Source of the DNA: Sphingomonas melonis
GTDB taxonomy: Bacteria; Pseudomonadota; Alphaproteobacteria; Sphingomonadales; Sphingomonadaceae
Direction of reading: 5' to 3'
Assembly: GCF_013409985.1 (NCBI RefSeq)
Contig: NZ_JACCBY010000001.1
Span: 62,001 to 126,000, forward strand
DNA: 64,000 bases
The notes beneath the pieces were generated by a model. The model did not search any database, had not been told where the DNA came from, and saw only the letters and a list, made by a program, of their open reading frames with translations. Numbering within the stretch: the first letter of the stretch is position 1; each line of letters begins with the position of its first letter. Made by a program: the position numbers and the translations under genes. Shown one piece after another: positions 8,636 through 17,615 of this stretch.

Positions 8636-10054
8636 TCAGCCGTCGATGCGATAGGCGCGACGGACGAGGCCGCTGGTCAGCTCCTGCGCCAGCTCGGCCG
8701 CTTCCCAATCGGCGAGGCGGTGCTCGGCGACGAGGCGGGCGAGGAAGCCGCAGTCGATCCGCCGCGCGACGTCGTGGCGCGCGGGGATTGACAGGAAGGC
8801 GCGGGTGTCGTCGTTGAAGCCGACGGTATTGTAGAAGCCGGCGGTCTCCGTGGTCATCTCGCGGAAGCGGCGCATGCCCTCGGGGCTGTCGTGGAACCAC
8901 CAGGCGGGGCCGAGCTTGAGGCAGGGATAATGGCCGGCGAGCGGCGCGAGTTCGCGCGCGTAGACGCTCTCGTCGAGCGTGAAGAGGATGATCGACAAGT
9001 CGGTCGAGGTGCCGAACCGGTCGAGCAGCGGCTTGAGGGCGTGGACGTAATCGGTGCGGCCGGGGATGTCGGCGCCCTTGTCGCGACCGTGGCTGGCAAA
9101 CAGGCCGGCATTGTGGTTGCGCACACTGCCCGGATGGATCTGCATCACCATGCCGTCCTCGACGCTCATCCCCGCCATCTCGGTGAGCATCTGCGCGCGG
9201 AACAGCTCGGCGTCGGCCGGCGTCCAGTCGCCACCGGTGATGCGCGCGAACAGCGTCTCGCATTCCGCCGTCGACAGGTTGGCGGTGGCGGCGGTGGGGT
9301 GACCGTGATCCGTGGCGGTGGCGCCGGCGGCGCGGAAGTCGGCACGGCGCTTGCGGTGCGCGGCGAGATAGCCCTGCCAGCTGTACACGTCCTCGCCGGT
9401 CAGTTCGGCGAGGCGGCGCAGCGCACCGGCGAACTGCTCATGCTCGACGTCGATGACGCCGTCGGGGCGGTAGGTGGTGACGACGCGGCCGGTCCAGCCG
9501 CTGTCCCGGATGCGGTGATGCGCATCGAGGCTGTCGTGCGCGCCCTCGGTGGTGGCGAGGAAGTCGATGCGGAAGCGGTCGAACAAGGCGCGCGGGCGGA
9601 AGGCGTCGGTCGCCAGCTTCTCGGCGATCGCATCGTAATAGAGATCGGCGGTGGCGGGTTCGAACGCGACCGTCATGCCGAACACCTCGGCAAAGACATG
9701 GTCGAGCCACATGCGCGACGGCGTGCCGCGGAACAGATAATAATGGTCGGCGAGCAGCCGCCACGCCGCGCGCCGGTCCGCGGTGACCGCGCCGTCGCTG
9801 CGCGGGATCGCCAGCGCGTCGAGGTCGATGCCCTGGCTGTAGAGCATGCGGAACAGATAATGGTCGGGCGCAAGCAGCAGCGTCGTCGCGTCGGTCCAGG
9901 CGCGATTGTCGGCGAACCAGGTCGGATCGGTGTGGCCGTGCGGGCTGACGATCGGCAGGTCGGCGATTGCCGCGTACAGCGTGCGGGCGATGCCGCGCGT
10001 CGTCGGATCGGCGGGGAAGAGCCGGTCGGGGTGCAGGTCCAGGGGGCGGGTCAT
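8636..10054 (-). CDS. uxaC: glucuronate/galacturonate isomerase
   Basis: A 472-residue member of the uronate isomerase branch of the amidohydrolase superfamily. The metal-site HxH is at His39/His41 (SPHGHTDP), and QIHPGSVRNHN and GRTDYVHAL are family-typical. It interconverts D-glucuronate and D-fructuronate, the first catabolic step. The ATG at 10054 is preceded by AGAGGA; the open frame runs 43 codons further upstream but that part is repeat-rich and unlike the family. Operon with kdgK. Confidence 0.94.
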   Translation of the reverse strand: MTRPLDLHPDRLFPADPTTRGIARTLYAAIADLPIVSPHGHTDPTWFADNRAWTDATTLLLAPDHYLFRMLYSQGIDLDALAIPRSDGAVTADRRAAWRLLADHYYLFRGTPSRMWLDHVFAEVFGMTVAFEPATADLYYDAIAEKLATDAFRPRALFDRFRIDFLATTEGAHDSLDAHHRIRDSGWTGRVVTTYRPDGVIDVEHEQFAGALRRLAELTGEDVYSWQGYLAAHRKRRADFRAAGATATDHGHPTAATANLSTAECETLFARITGGDWTPADAELFRAQMLTEMAGMSVEDGMVMQIHPGSVRNHNAGLFASHGRDKGADIPGRTDYVHALKPLLDRFGTSTDLSIILFTLDESVYARELAPLAGHYPCLKLGPAWWFHDSPEGMRRFREMTTETAGFYNTVGFNDDTRAFLSIPARHDVARRIDCGFLARLVAEHRLADWEAAELAQELTSGLVRRAYRIDG

Positions 10055-10145
10055 GCGCGGTCCTCTCGCTTTGCGCGGGTGGTAACCGGTGTCAGGATGG
10101 GGTGCAACCGTGGTTTGCGGAGGTGGCGCGCCGGGCGAAGCTCCG

Positions 10146-10330
10146 CCCCGTCCTCCCCTTCCATCAGCGCGTTGCGCTGGCACCTCCCTCAGCGTGCAGA
10201 CATATCGAAGTCCTCCCCCGCCAGGGGGAGGTGTCGCGCCGAAGGCGTGACGGAGGGGGCGGAAAGGGCGGAAGCCTAGTTACGACACTCCGTGCTCTGC
10301 CACCTCCCCCGGCGGGGGAGGCGTGACCGG
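10146..10330. repeat. intergenic palindromic repeats, CCTCCCCC family
   Basis: The gap between uxaC and the LacI gene holds three related hairpin elements: around 10146-10195, at 10211-10259 and at 10300-10327. Each has a C-rich/G-rich stem (CCTCCCCC...GGGGGAGG) next to short stretches such as TGACGGAGGGGG. The same family recurs at 14324, 26954-27243 and 63464. The last copy overlaps the 3' end of the LacI gene and encodes its final residues. These elements may act as terminators or mRNA 3'-end structures. Confidence 0.8.
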
Positions 10331-11335
10331 CGCCTCCGCGACCGAGGCGCGGTGGATGAGGGTCGAGGGAAAATGGCAGGGTTGCGCCTCGCCTTCCGCC
10401 GCGATCAGCTTGCGGGCGGCGGCTTCGGCCATGACCGTGCTCGGCCAGCGCACGGTGGTGAGCGGCGGCCACAGGTGGGCGGCGATCGGCGTGTCGTCGA
10501 AGCCGATGATCGACAGGTCGTCGGGGATGGCGAGACCGCGCCGGCGCGCCGCATGGACGACGCCGGCGGCCATCTCATCGTTGGCGGCGAAGATCGCGGT
10601 CGGGCGCGGCACGGCGTCGAGCAGGCGCTCGGCGGCGGCGAGGCCCGATTCGAAGGTATAAAGACCGCCCGCGACACGCGCGTCGGGCAAGGCGAGGCCG
10701 GCGGCGGCGAGCGCGGCGTCGAAGCCGGCGCGGCGCTCCTCCGCCGAGCGGAATCCGGCCGGACCGCCGATGAAGCCGATGTGGCGGTGGCCCTGCGCGA
10801 TGAGATGGGCGGCAGCCTCGCGCACGACGCTGCGATCGTTGGAGGCGACCATCCGGTCGGGCTGATCGAGCGTCGCCGAGCCCATGCGCACGTAGCGACA
10901 GCCGATCGCGGCGCAGAGATGCGCGACGCCGTCGTCCTCGCTGATCGGCGGCATCAGCAGCACGCCGAACAGCCGCTGGCGTTCGAGGAAGTGGCGCAGA
11001 TCGTCGAGCATCGTCGGCGAGGCGCGATCGACCGGGCGCACCACCAGCTCGAACTCGCTGCCGCGCAGCCCGGCGAGCATGCCGTGCTGGACGTTCATCA
11101 CCGTCTGCGCATTGGGATTGTCGTGGACCAGGCCGATCAGGAAGTTGCGGCGCAACGCCAGCGCGCGCGCCTGCGGATTGGGGATATAGCCGAGCTCGCC
11201 GATCACCCGCTCGACCCGCGCGCGGGTGTCGGCGTGGAGCAGCGGCGAGCGGTTGATGACGCGGCTCACCGTCTTCTTCGACACGCCCGCGATCCGGGCC
11301 ACGTCATTGATCGTCGGCTGGCCGGATCTGCGCAT
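10280..11335 (-). CDS. LacI-family transcriptional regulator of hexuronate genes
   Basis: A 351-residue LacI-family repressor. The HTH (residues about 7-27, TINDVARIAGVSKKTVSR) and hinge are followed by a periplasmic-binding-protein-like effector domain ending with IIGFDDTPIAAHLWPPLTT. It sits between uxaC-kdgK (same strand) and divergent uxuB, so a hexuronate or a derivative is the likely effector. A perfect palindrome (11381-11399) lies 46 bp upstream of its start. The C-terminal residues PPPPGEVAEHGVS are read from an intergenic repeat and are unlikely to be conserved. Confidence 0.9.
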   Translation of the reverse strand: MRRSGQPTINDVARIAGVSKKTVSRVINRSPLLHADTRARVERVIGELGYIPNPQARALALRRNFLIGLVHDNPNAQTVMNVQHGMLAGLRGSEFELVVRPVDRASPTMLDDLRHFLERQRLFGVLLMPPISEDDGVAHLCAAIGCRYVRMGSATLDQPDRMVASNDRSVVREAAAHLIAQGHRHIGFIGGPAGFRSAEERRAGFDAALAAAGLALPDARVAGGLYTFESGLAAAERLLDAVPRPTAIFAANDEMAAGVVHAARRRGLAIPDDLSIIGFDDTPIAAHLWPPLTTVRWPSTVMAEAAARKLIAAEGEAQPCHFPSTLIHRASVAEAPVTPPPPGEVAEHGVS

Positions 11336-11380
11336 GGCCGCGACGATAGCCGCCCGCCCCCGCCTTCGCCAGAGCGACCG

Positions 11381-11399
11381 CCGGTGTTGATGACACCGG
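11381..11399. promoter_or_regulatory. candidate LacI-type operator
   Basis: CCGGTGT-N5-ACACCGG is a perfect 7-bp inverted repeat in the 117-bp divergent spacer between the LacI gene and uxuB. Its place between regulator and target genes is the argument for an operator. A related half-motif (TAACACCG) appears near 12907, upstream of the GH130 gene. Confidence 0.5.
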
Positions 11400-11452
11400 T
11401 AGACAGGCGCGGCGCCAGCTTGCAGAACGGCGCTCCGCAACAACGAGGGGCG

Positions 11453-12907
11453 ATGCCCGTGACCCGACTGACCCGCACCACGCTTGACCGGCTGCCCGCC
11501 ACGATTGCCAGCCCGCGCGGCCGTGCCGTGCCTGAGGTCGGCATCGTCCATTTCGGGCCCAGCGCCTTCCACCGCGCGCATCAGGCGGCCTATATCGACA
11601 CGCTGCTCGCGCACGATCCGCGCTGGGGCATCGCCGCCGTATCGATGCGCAGCCGCGGCACGGTCGAGGCGCTGGAACAGCAGGATGGCCTGTACACGCT
11701 GGCGATCCGCGACGCCGCGCCGGCGATGCGGGTGATCGGCGCGCACCGCCGCTTCCTCGCGCCCGACGCGGCGGCGCAGACGCATGCGCTGCTCGCCGAT
11801 CCGGCGGTGACGCTGGTGACGATGACGGTGACCGAGAAGGGCTATTGCCTGGCCGGCGACGGCACGCTCGACCTCGACCATGCCGATATCGTCCACGACC
11901 TTGCCGGAACCGCGGTACCGCACAGCGTGATCGGCTGGATCGTCGCCGGGCTCGCCGCGCGCCGCGCCGCGGGGGTGCAACCGTTCGTGCCGATGCCGTG
12001 CGACAATCTCGCCAGCAACGGCGCCAAGCTGCATGCGGCGCTGGTCGCCTTCGCCCGTGCGCGCGATGCCGGCCTTGCCGACTGGATCGCCGACGCGGTG
12101 CGCGTGCCGTCGACGATGGTCGATTCGATCACACCGGCGTCGGACGCGGCGCTCTATGCGGCGGTTGCCGAGACGATCGGGCTGGAGGATCGCGCCGCGG
12201 TCCAGCGCGAACAGTTCGCGCAATGGGTGATCGAGGACATCGTGCCGCTCGGCCCCGATCTCGCCGGCGCGGGCGCGACGCTGACCAGCGACGTCGCCGG
12301 CTATGAGAAGGCCAAGCTGCGCATCCTCAACGGCGCGCATTCGACGCTCGCCTATCTCGGGCTGCTGCGCGGCCATGGCAGCGTCGCCGAGGCGATGGCG
12401 GATGCGCCGCTCGCCGGCTTCGTCGACGCGATGATCCGCCGCGACATTGTGCCGATGCTGCCCGCGGTGCCGGGGCTCGACCTCGACGCCTATCGCGCCG
12501 CGGTGCTGGCGCGCTTCCGCAACCCGGCGATCGTCCACCGGCTCGACCAGATCGCGATGGATGGCTCGCAGAAGCTGCCCTACCGGCTCGGCGACACGCT
12601 CGCCGCGAACCGGGCGGCGGGGCGGATGCCGACGCATGTCGTCGCGGCGATCGGCGGCTGGGTCGCCTTCCTGATCGGGCGCAGCCGCGCCGGCGTGGCG
12701 ATCGCCGACCCCGCCGGCGCGCGACTCGCCGCCGCCGCGCACGACGCCGATCCGGCGACGCTGGTGCACCGCCTCGCCGAAGCCGGGCTCGGCCTGCCGC
12801 CGCAGGTGGCCGGCGATCCGCCGCTGCTCGCCGCGATCGCGCGGGCGGCGGAGGCCGCGCAGGCGGGGCGCTGGGAGGCGCTGTTCGACGACGGCAACGA
12901 TTCCTAA
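11453..12907 (+). CDS. uxuB: fructuronate reductase / mannitol dehydrogenase family oxidoreductase
   Basis: A 484-residue polyol dehydrogenase of the long-chain mannitol dehydrogenase family. The N-terminal Rossmann part (IVHFGPSAFHRAHQAAY) and the later CDNLASNG and KLRILNGAHS segments are family signatures; the Lys in the last region is catalytic in characterised members. Context with uxaC and kdgK favours reduction of D-fructuronate to D-mannonate with NADH, though mannitol or altronate specificity cannot be excluded. The ATG at 11453 follows GAGGGG. No mannonate dehydratase gene is in the window. Confidence 0.88.
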   Translation: MPVTRLTRTTLDRLPATIASPRGRAVPEVGIVHFGPSAFHRAHQAAYIDTLLAHDPRWGIAAVSMRSRGTVEALEQQDGLYTLAIRDAAPAMRVIGAHRRFLAPDAAAQTHALLADPAVTLVTMTVTEKGYCLAGDGTLDLDHADIVHDLAGTAVPHSVIGWIVAGLAARRAAGVQPFVPMPCDNLASNGAKLHAALVAFARARDAGLADWIADAVRVPSTMVDSITPASDAALYAAVAETIGLEDRAAVQREQFAQWVIEDIVPLGPDLAGAGATLTSDVAGYEKAKLRILNGAHSTLAYLGLLRGHGSVAEAMADAPLAGFVDAMIRRDIVPMLPAVPGLDLDAYRAAVLARFRNPAIVHRLDQIAMDGSQKLPYRLGDTLAANRAAGRMPTHVVAAIGGWVAFLIGRSRAGVAIADPAGARLAAAAHDADPATLVHRLAEAGLGLPPQVAGDPPLLAAIARAAEAAQAGRWEALFDDGNDS

Positions 12908-13005
12908 CGTAACACCGCTGGTATAAATGGACCCCGGTTGCGGCTTCGCGCGTCTGGTGCGCGAGGCCGGCAGCCGCCGGTCCGTGTCTTCCCGGAGGGT
13001 CCCCC

Positions 13006-14316
13006 TTGGCCGCTTCCTTCGTGCGTCACCTCGAGCCGACGCTGCTCCCCGATCCCAAACGTACCGTCATCCGCCCCTTCCTGCCCGAGGACCCCGACCC
13101 GTTCCGCGTCGAGGGCAAGCCGCGCGGCGACCGCATCGTCGAGCGGATGCTCGCGATGCCCGACGCGGAGATCGACGCGATGATCGCGGTCATCGTCGAG
13201 GGGCTGGGATCGCGGCACCGCGAGATCCCCGGCCTGCTGCTGCGCCGCTTCGACGAGGTGGCGGGGCCGCTGAAGCTCGACCCGGGGCTGGCCGACTCGC
13301 GCAAGATGCTGATCGGCGCCTATTTCAGCGCCGAATATTCGTTCGAGGCGGCGGCGCTGTTCAACCCGAGCATCGTGCCGCACCCCGACCAGAGCGGCTG
13401 TGCCGACGGCGCGATCCGCTTCGTCCTGTCGCTGCGCGGCATCGGCGAGGGGCATCTGTCCTCGGTCACCTTCCGCACCGGCACCTGGGGGCCGGCGGAC
13501 GACGATCTCGTCATCGACACGCCGAGCCGGCAGGGCGTGCCGCCGGTGATCGAGGAGCCCGCACCCGAACTGATCCGCGAGATCGGCGCCAAGGCGCTGG
13601 TCCAGCTCAACTGCCGCGATGCACGCGAACCGTCGGAGACGGTGCTGTTCCCGGTGGTCGAGAGCCAGAACCGCGGCATCGAGGACCTGCGCCTCGTCCA
13701 TTTCCGCGACGAGGACGGGCGCGAGACCTATATCGGCACCTATACCGCGGTCGGCGGCCAGGGCGCGCGGCAGGAGGTGCTGCAGACCGACGACTTCCGC
13801 CTGTTCCACATGCACCCGGTCGACGGGCCGGTGGCGAGCGGCAAGGGCATGGCGCTGTTCCCGCGCAAGATCGGCGGCCGGTTCGCGGCGCTGTTCCGCC
13901 ACGACAACGAGAGCCTGTGGTTCGCGCAGAGCGACACGCCGCTCGCTTGGGCCGATCCGGTGCGGATCATGACGCCGCAGTATCCGTGGGAGTTCGTGCA
14001 GATCGGCAATTGCGGTTCGCCGATCGAGATCGACGAGGGCTGGCTGGTGCTGACCCATGGCGTAGGCGTGGTGCGCAGCTATTGCATCGGCGCGGCACTG
14101 CTCGACCGCGACGATCCGACCAAGGTGCTCGGGCGGCTGCCCGAACCGCTGATCGCGCCGGACGGCGAGACGTGGGACGGCTATGTGCCGAACGTGGTCT
14201 ATTCGTGCGGCGGGCTGGTGCGCGGGCGCACTTTGCTGCTGCCCTATGCGCTGGCCGACGACATGACGAGCTTCGCCACCGCCCCGCTGGACGCGCTGCT
14301 CGCCGCGATGCGGTGA
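13006..14316 (+). CDS. GH130-family glycosidase/phosphorylase
   Basis: A 436-residue five-bladed beta-propeller enzyme of glycoside hydrolase family 130. Diagnostic blocks are the FRDEDGRETYIGTYT region (residues 233-247, probable catalytic Asp around 235-237) and the WEFVQIGNCGSPIEIDEGW and LTHGVG blocks. The family phosphorolyses or hydrolyses beta-mannosides; the preferred substrate is not readable here. The start is TTG at 13006 with a strong GGAGGG six bases upstream. It lies 98 bp after uxuB and may share its LacI control. Confidence 0.85.
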   Translation: MAASFVRHLEPTLLPDPKRTVIRPFLPEDPDPFRVEGKPRGDRIVERMLAMPDAEIDAMIAVIVEGLGSRHREIPGLLLRRFDEVAGPLKLDPGLADSRKMLIGAYFSAEYSFEAAALFNPSIVPHPDQSGCADGAIRFVLSLRGIGEGHLSSVTFRTGTWGPADDDLVIDTPSRQGVPPVIEEPAPELIREIGAKALVQLNCRDAREPSETVLFPVVESQNRGIEDLRLVHFRDEDGRETYIGTYTAVGGQGARQEVLQTDDFRLFHMHPVDGPVASGKGMALFPRKIGGRFAALFRHDNESLWFAQSDTPLAWADPVRIMTPQYPWEFVQIGNCGSPIEIDEGWLVLTHGVGVVRSYCIGAALLDRDDPTKVLGRLPEPLIAPDGETWDGYVPNVVYSCGGLVRGRTLLLPYALADDMTSFATAPLDALLAAMR

Positions 14317-14323
14317 CCACATT

Positions 14324-14343
14324 CCTCCCCCGCAAGGGGGAGG
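14324..14343. terminator. stem-loop between convergent GH130 and nudC genes
   Basis: CCTCCCCC-GCAA-GGGGGAGG is a perfect 8-bp stem with a GNRA-type tetraloop. It nearly fills the 29-bp gap between two converging stop codons. It belongs to the CCTCCCCC repeat family and probably serves as a bidirectional terminator or mRNA end, although no T-run follows. Confidence 0.6.
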
Positions 14344-14345
14344 CG

Positions 14346-15218
14346 TTATGCGTTGGCCCACACGGCCAGCAGGGTATGCGCGATCGCATAGGGCGGCGGC
14401 GGCAGGAACGGGCCGGGGTCGCCCGCCAGCACCGCGCGGACCATGTCGCGCGGCACCCACATCGCATCCTCCAGCTCGTTGGTGTCGAGCGTGATCGCGT
14501 CGTCCTCCGCCTCGCCGATGCAGGCGATCATCAGCGACGACGGAAACGGCCAGGGCTGGCTGGCGACGTAGCGGACGTTGCCGACGCGCACGCCGGCCTC
14601 CTCGCCGATCTCGCGCGCGACCGCCTCCTCGATCGATTCGCCGGGTTCGAGGAAGCCGGCGAGCGCGGAATAGCGGCCCTCGGGCCAGTTCTTGCCGCGG
14701 CCGAGCAGCGCGCGGCCGTCATGTTCGGCGATCATGATGACCACCGGGTCGACGCGCGGGAAATGCTCGGTGCCGCAGGCGTCGCACTGGCGCCCCCAGC
14801 CGGCACGGAACAGGTGCGTACCCGCGCCGCAGCGCGCGCAGAAGCGGTGCCGCGCATGCCAGTCGAGCAGGCTGCGCGCCGCGGCATAGGTCGCCGCCTC
14901 GCCCGGCTGCAACGCGGCGAGCACCGCCATCAGCGCGGGCGAACGCATCGCCGGCGCGGTGCCCTCCGCTCCCGCCGGCGGGACCACGGCGACATGCGCG
15001 CGGCCGGCGCCGTCGAGGCCGAGCAGCACCAGCTCCGCACCCGCGGGCGCCTCGGCGAGCGCGCTCCACGCCAGCAGGCCGTCCGCCGTCACCTCGGGCA
15101 TCAGTCCGTCGAGCCGCAGCACGCGGGCATTGCCGTCGAGCTTGGCGGCGAGCGCCTCGGCATCGTGGCGCAGCGCATCGGCACGATCGAGCGTGCCGCC
15201 GGTGAAGCCCGGGGTCAT
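14346..15218 (-). CDS. nudC: NADH pyrophosphatase
   Basis: A 290-residue Nudix hydrolase of the NudC type. A zinc ribbon with two Cys pairs (FCARCG and QCDACG) precedes the Nudix box (GFLEPGES...REIGEEAG), and the NudC-specific SQPWPFP array follows. It cleaves NAD(H), and in E. coli also removes NAD caps from RNA. Its ATG overlaps the serine hydrolase stop (ATGA), making it the last gene of the mutY-serine hydrolase-nudC array. Confidence 0.94.
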   Translation of the reverse strand: MTPGFTGGTLDRADALRHDAEALAAKLDGNARVLRLDGLMPEVTADGLLAWSALAEAPAGAELVLLGLDGAGRAHVAVVPPAGAEGTAPAMRSPALMAVLAALQPGEAATYAAARSLLDWHARHRFCARCGAGTHLFRAGWGRQCDACGTEHFPRVDPVVIMIAEHDGRALLGRGKNWPEGRYSALAGFLEPGESIEEAVAREIGEEAGVRVGNVRYVASQPWPFPSSLMIACIGEAEDDAITLDTNELEDAMWVPRDMVRAVLAGDPGPFLPPPPYAIAHTLLAVWANA

Positions 15219-16540
15219 CGGCGGACCCCGGCCATGTCGGCGGCGAGGGCGGCAACCGTGTCCTGGCGCACCGGCCAGCGATCGGCGGGGAAGTAATTGA
15301 CCATGATCGTACCACGTACCTTCTTGACCGGATCGACGAAGGCGACGGTGCCGGCGGCACCGCCCCAACCATAGGTGCCCTTCGACGGGAAGCCGCCGGG
15401 TGCGTCGGCGAGATAGACCGACCCGCCCGCGCCATAGCCCATCGGCACCGCCTTGGCGGACGCGCCGCCGGTGGCGCCGCCGACCCCGCCGAAGCGGACC
15501 CCGGGCGGCAGCAGGTTCGACATGGCGAGCCGCACCGTCTCCGGCTTCATGATCCGTACGCCGTCCAGCGTGCCCTCGTCGGCGAGCATGTGGAGGAAGC
15601 GGTCATAGTCGCGCGCCGACATCACCAGCCCGGCGCCACCATAAGGGAAGCTGGGCGGCTGGAGGTAGACCGAGGTGGCGGCGGGATCGAGCGGCACCAT
15701 CGCATCGCCGGTGAATGCGTAATTGGTCGCCAGCCGGCGCGCCTCGGACCGCGGGACGGTCCAGTAGCTCGACGTCATCCGGAGCGGCGCGAGGATGCGC
15801 GTGGTGACGAAGGTGTCGAACGGCATGCCGCCGGCGATCTCGATCACCCGGCCCATGACGTCGAGGCCGACCGAATAGTTCCAGGCGGTGCCCGGCTGCG
15901 CGATCAGCGGCGTCTGCGCGACGCGGTCGGCGAACGCGGCGAGCGTCGCCGGACGGGTGCGGCGCATCGCCGGCTCGATGCTGGCGCTGACCTGCGCGGG
16001 CAGGATGCCGAGCCGTTCATAGTCCTTGAGCAGCGCGCCCTTGGCGATGATGTTGTAGCTCAGCCCCGAGGTGTGGGTCAGCAGCATGCGGATGGTGATC
16101 GGCCGCTCCGCGGGCACGCCGGCGAAGCTGGTCACCGGGCTGGTCGCGACCGTCATCTTCGCAAAGGCGGGGATATATTTGGCGACGGGATCGTCGAGGC
16201 CGATCCTGCCCTCCTCGATCAGCATCATCGCCGCCATCGCGGTGATCGGCTTGGTCATCGAATAGACGCGCCACAGGCTGTCCGGCGTCGCCGGCGCGGC
16301 GTCCGCCTCCATCGACAGTTTGCCCGCGGAGACGAACCAGGTCGGCCGGTCGCCGATGCCGAAGGCGGCGGTGATGCCGGGCATCTTGCCGTCGCGGACA
16401 TAGCCGTCGAACAGCGCCTGCGTCTGCGGCAGCGCGGCCGTCTGGGTCGCCGGGGCGGACTGTTGCAGCGCCTGCCCGCCGAGCGCGGCGGTGGCGGCCA
16501 GGGCGACGAGGCCCAGTCCGGCGAACATCTTGCGCTTCAT
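15215..16540 (-). CDS. serine hydrolase of the beta-lactamase/EstB family
   Basis: A 441-residue exported protein with a signal peptide (residues 1 to about 22). The class C-type motif S94-M-T-K97 gives nucleophile and base; YSVGLD supplies the YxN-like Tyr and a GWGGAAGT segment sits near the KTG position. Such proteins are usually esterases or D-aminopeptidase-like rather than true beta-lactamases. The ATG at 16540 is preceded by GGAGAG and overlaps the mutY stop (ATGA). Confidence 0.9.
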   Translation of the reverse strand: MKRKMFAGLGLVALAATAALGGQALQQSAPATQTAALPQTQALFDGYVRDGKMPGITAAFGIGDRPTWFVSAGKLSMEADAAPATPDSLWRVYSMTKPITAMAAMMLIEEGRIGLDDPVAKYIPAFAKMTVATSPVTSFAGVPAERPITIRMLLTHTSGLSYNIIAKGALLKDYERLGILPAQVSASIEPAMRRTRPATLAAFADRVAQTPLIAQPGTAWNYSVGLDVMGRVIEIAGGMPFDTFVTTRILAPLRMTSSYWTVPRSEARRLATNYAFTGDAMVPLDPAATSVYLQPPSFPYGGAGLVMSARDYDRFLHMLADEGTLDGVRIMKPETVRLAMSNLLPPGVRFGGVGGATGGASAKAVPMGYGAGGSVYLADAPGGFPSKGTYGWGGAAGTVAFVDPVKKVRGTIMVNYFPADRWPVRQDTVAALAADMAGVRR

Positions 16541-17589
16541 CCGTCTCTCCTCAGCACCGCCGCCGCGGCCTTGGCGAACACCGTCGGCAGGCCGGCGCGG
16601 TCGAGCTCCGCGATCGGCCACCATTCGCCCGCCTGATGCGCGTCCGTCCGGGCGACGGCAAGCGCCAGTTGCAGGTCGAAATGCGTAAAGCCGTGCGCTA
16701 CCGTCGCGTTGCGCATTTCCCAGTCGGCGGCGAGCGGCGCCTCGGCGAGCCCCGGCGGCGCCTCGCCCCACGGCCCGGTCGGCAGCGCCCGCATGCCGCC
16801 GAGCAATCCCCTGTCCGGCCGGGTGACGAGCAGCACCGCGCCGTCGCGTTCGACCCAGAAGATCGTGCCATAGCGTTGCGGCTTCGCCTTCTTCTTCGCC
16901 TTGACCGGCAGCGCCTCGGGCGCCCCCTCGCGCACCGCGCGGCATTCGGGTTCGAGCGGGCAGAGCAGGCAGTACGGCTTCTTCGGCGTGCAGATGCCCG
17001 AGCCGAGGTCCATCATCGCCTGCGCGAAGTCGCCGGCGCGCGCGTCGGGCGTAATCCGGTCGGCGGCGGCGCGGATCGCGACCCGTGCCCCCGGCAGCGG
17101 CGTGCGGATCGCGAACAGCCGCGCGACGACGCGCTCGACATTGGCGTCGACCACCACCGCGCGCTTGCCGAAGGCGATCGCCGCCACCGCGGCGGCGGTA
17201 TAGGCGCCCAGTCCCGGCAGCCTGCGCAGCACCGCCTCGTCCTGCGGGAAGACGCCGCCGTGATCGGCGACCACCGCCTTCGCCGCGGCGACCAGATTGC
17301 GCGCGCGGGCGTAATAACCGAGCCCCGCCCAGGCGGCCATCACCTCGGCATCCTCGGCGGCGGCGAGGCTGGCGAAATCGGGCCAGCGCGCCACCCAGGC
17401 GTCGAACCGCGGCCGTACCGCAGCGACCGTCGTCTGTTGCAGCATCACCTCCGACAGCCAGACGCGATAGGGGTCGGCGGCCTGGCCGGGCAGCGCGCGC
17501 CACGGCAGCGCACGGCGGTGGCGATCGTACCAGGCGAGCAGCATCGCGGGAATCGCCGCGGGGTCGGGATAAGAGCGAGTAGCGTCCAC
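16537..17589 (-). CDS. mutY: A/G-specific adenine DNA glycosylase
   Basis: A 350-residue MutY with catalytic Glu47 (SEVMLQQTTV), the helix-hairpin-helix LPGLGAYTAAAV ending in catalytic Asp148 (VVDANVERV), and the [4Fe-4S] loop C200-x6-C207-x2-C210-x5-C216. A C-terminal Nudix-like domain for 8-oxoG recognition covers about 230-345. It removes adenine opposite 8-oxoguanine. The GTG start at 17589 lacks a clear ribosome site; Met16 is an alternative. It diverges from dciA across fewer than 30 bp. Confidence 0.95.
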   Translation of the reverse strand: MDATRSYPDPAAIPAMLLAWYDRHRRALPWRALPGQAADPYRVWLSEVMLQQTTVAAVRPRFDAWVARWPDFASLAAAEDAEVMAAWAGLGYYARARNLVAAAKAVVADHGGVFPQDEAVLRRLPGLGAYTAAAVAAIAFGKRAVVVDANVERVVARLFAIRTPLPGARVAIRAAADRITPDARAGDFAQAMMDLGSGICTPKKPYCLLCPLEPECRAVREGAPEALPVKAKKKAKPQRYGTIFWVERDGAVLLVTRPDRGLLGGMRALPTGPWGEAPPGLAEAPLAADWEMRNATVAHGFTHFDLQLALAVARTDAHQAGEWWPIAELDRAGLPTVFAKAAAAVLRRDG

Positions 17590-17615
17590 GACTTGGCTAT
17601 GGCATGGAGCCGCCG

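Noticed and set aside
10292..11452. 387-codon upstream extension of the uxuB frame
   Set aside because: It is antisense to the LacI gene; ATG 11453 with GAGGGG marks the real start.
15215..16540. true class C beta-lactamase conferring resistance
   Set aside because: SxxK and a Tyr motif are present but the context and overall sequence fit the broad EstB/serine hydrolase family; no resistance claim is supported.
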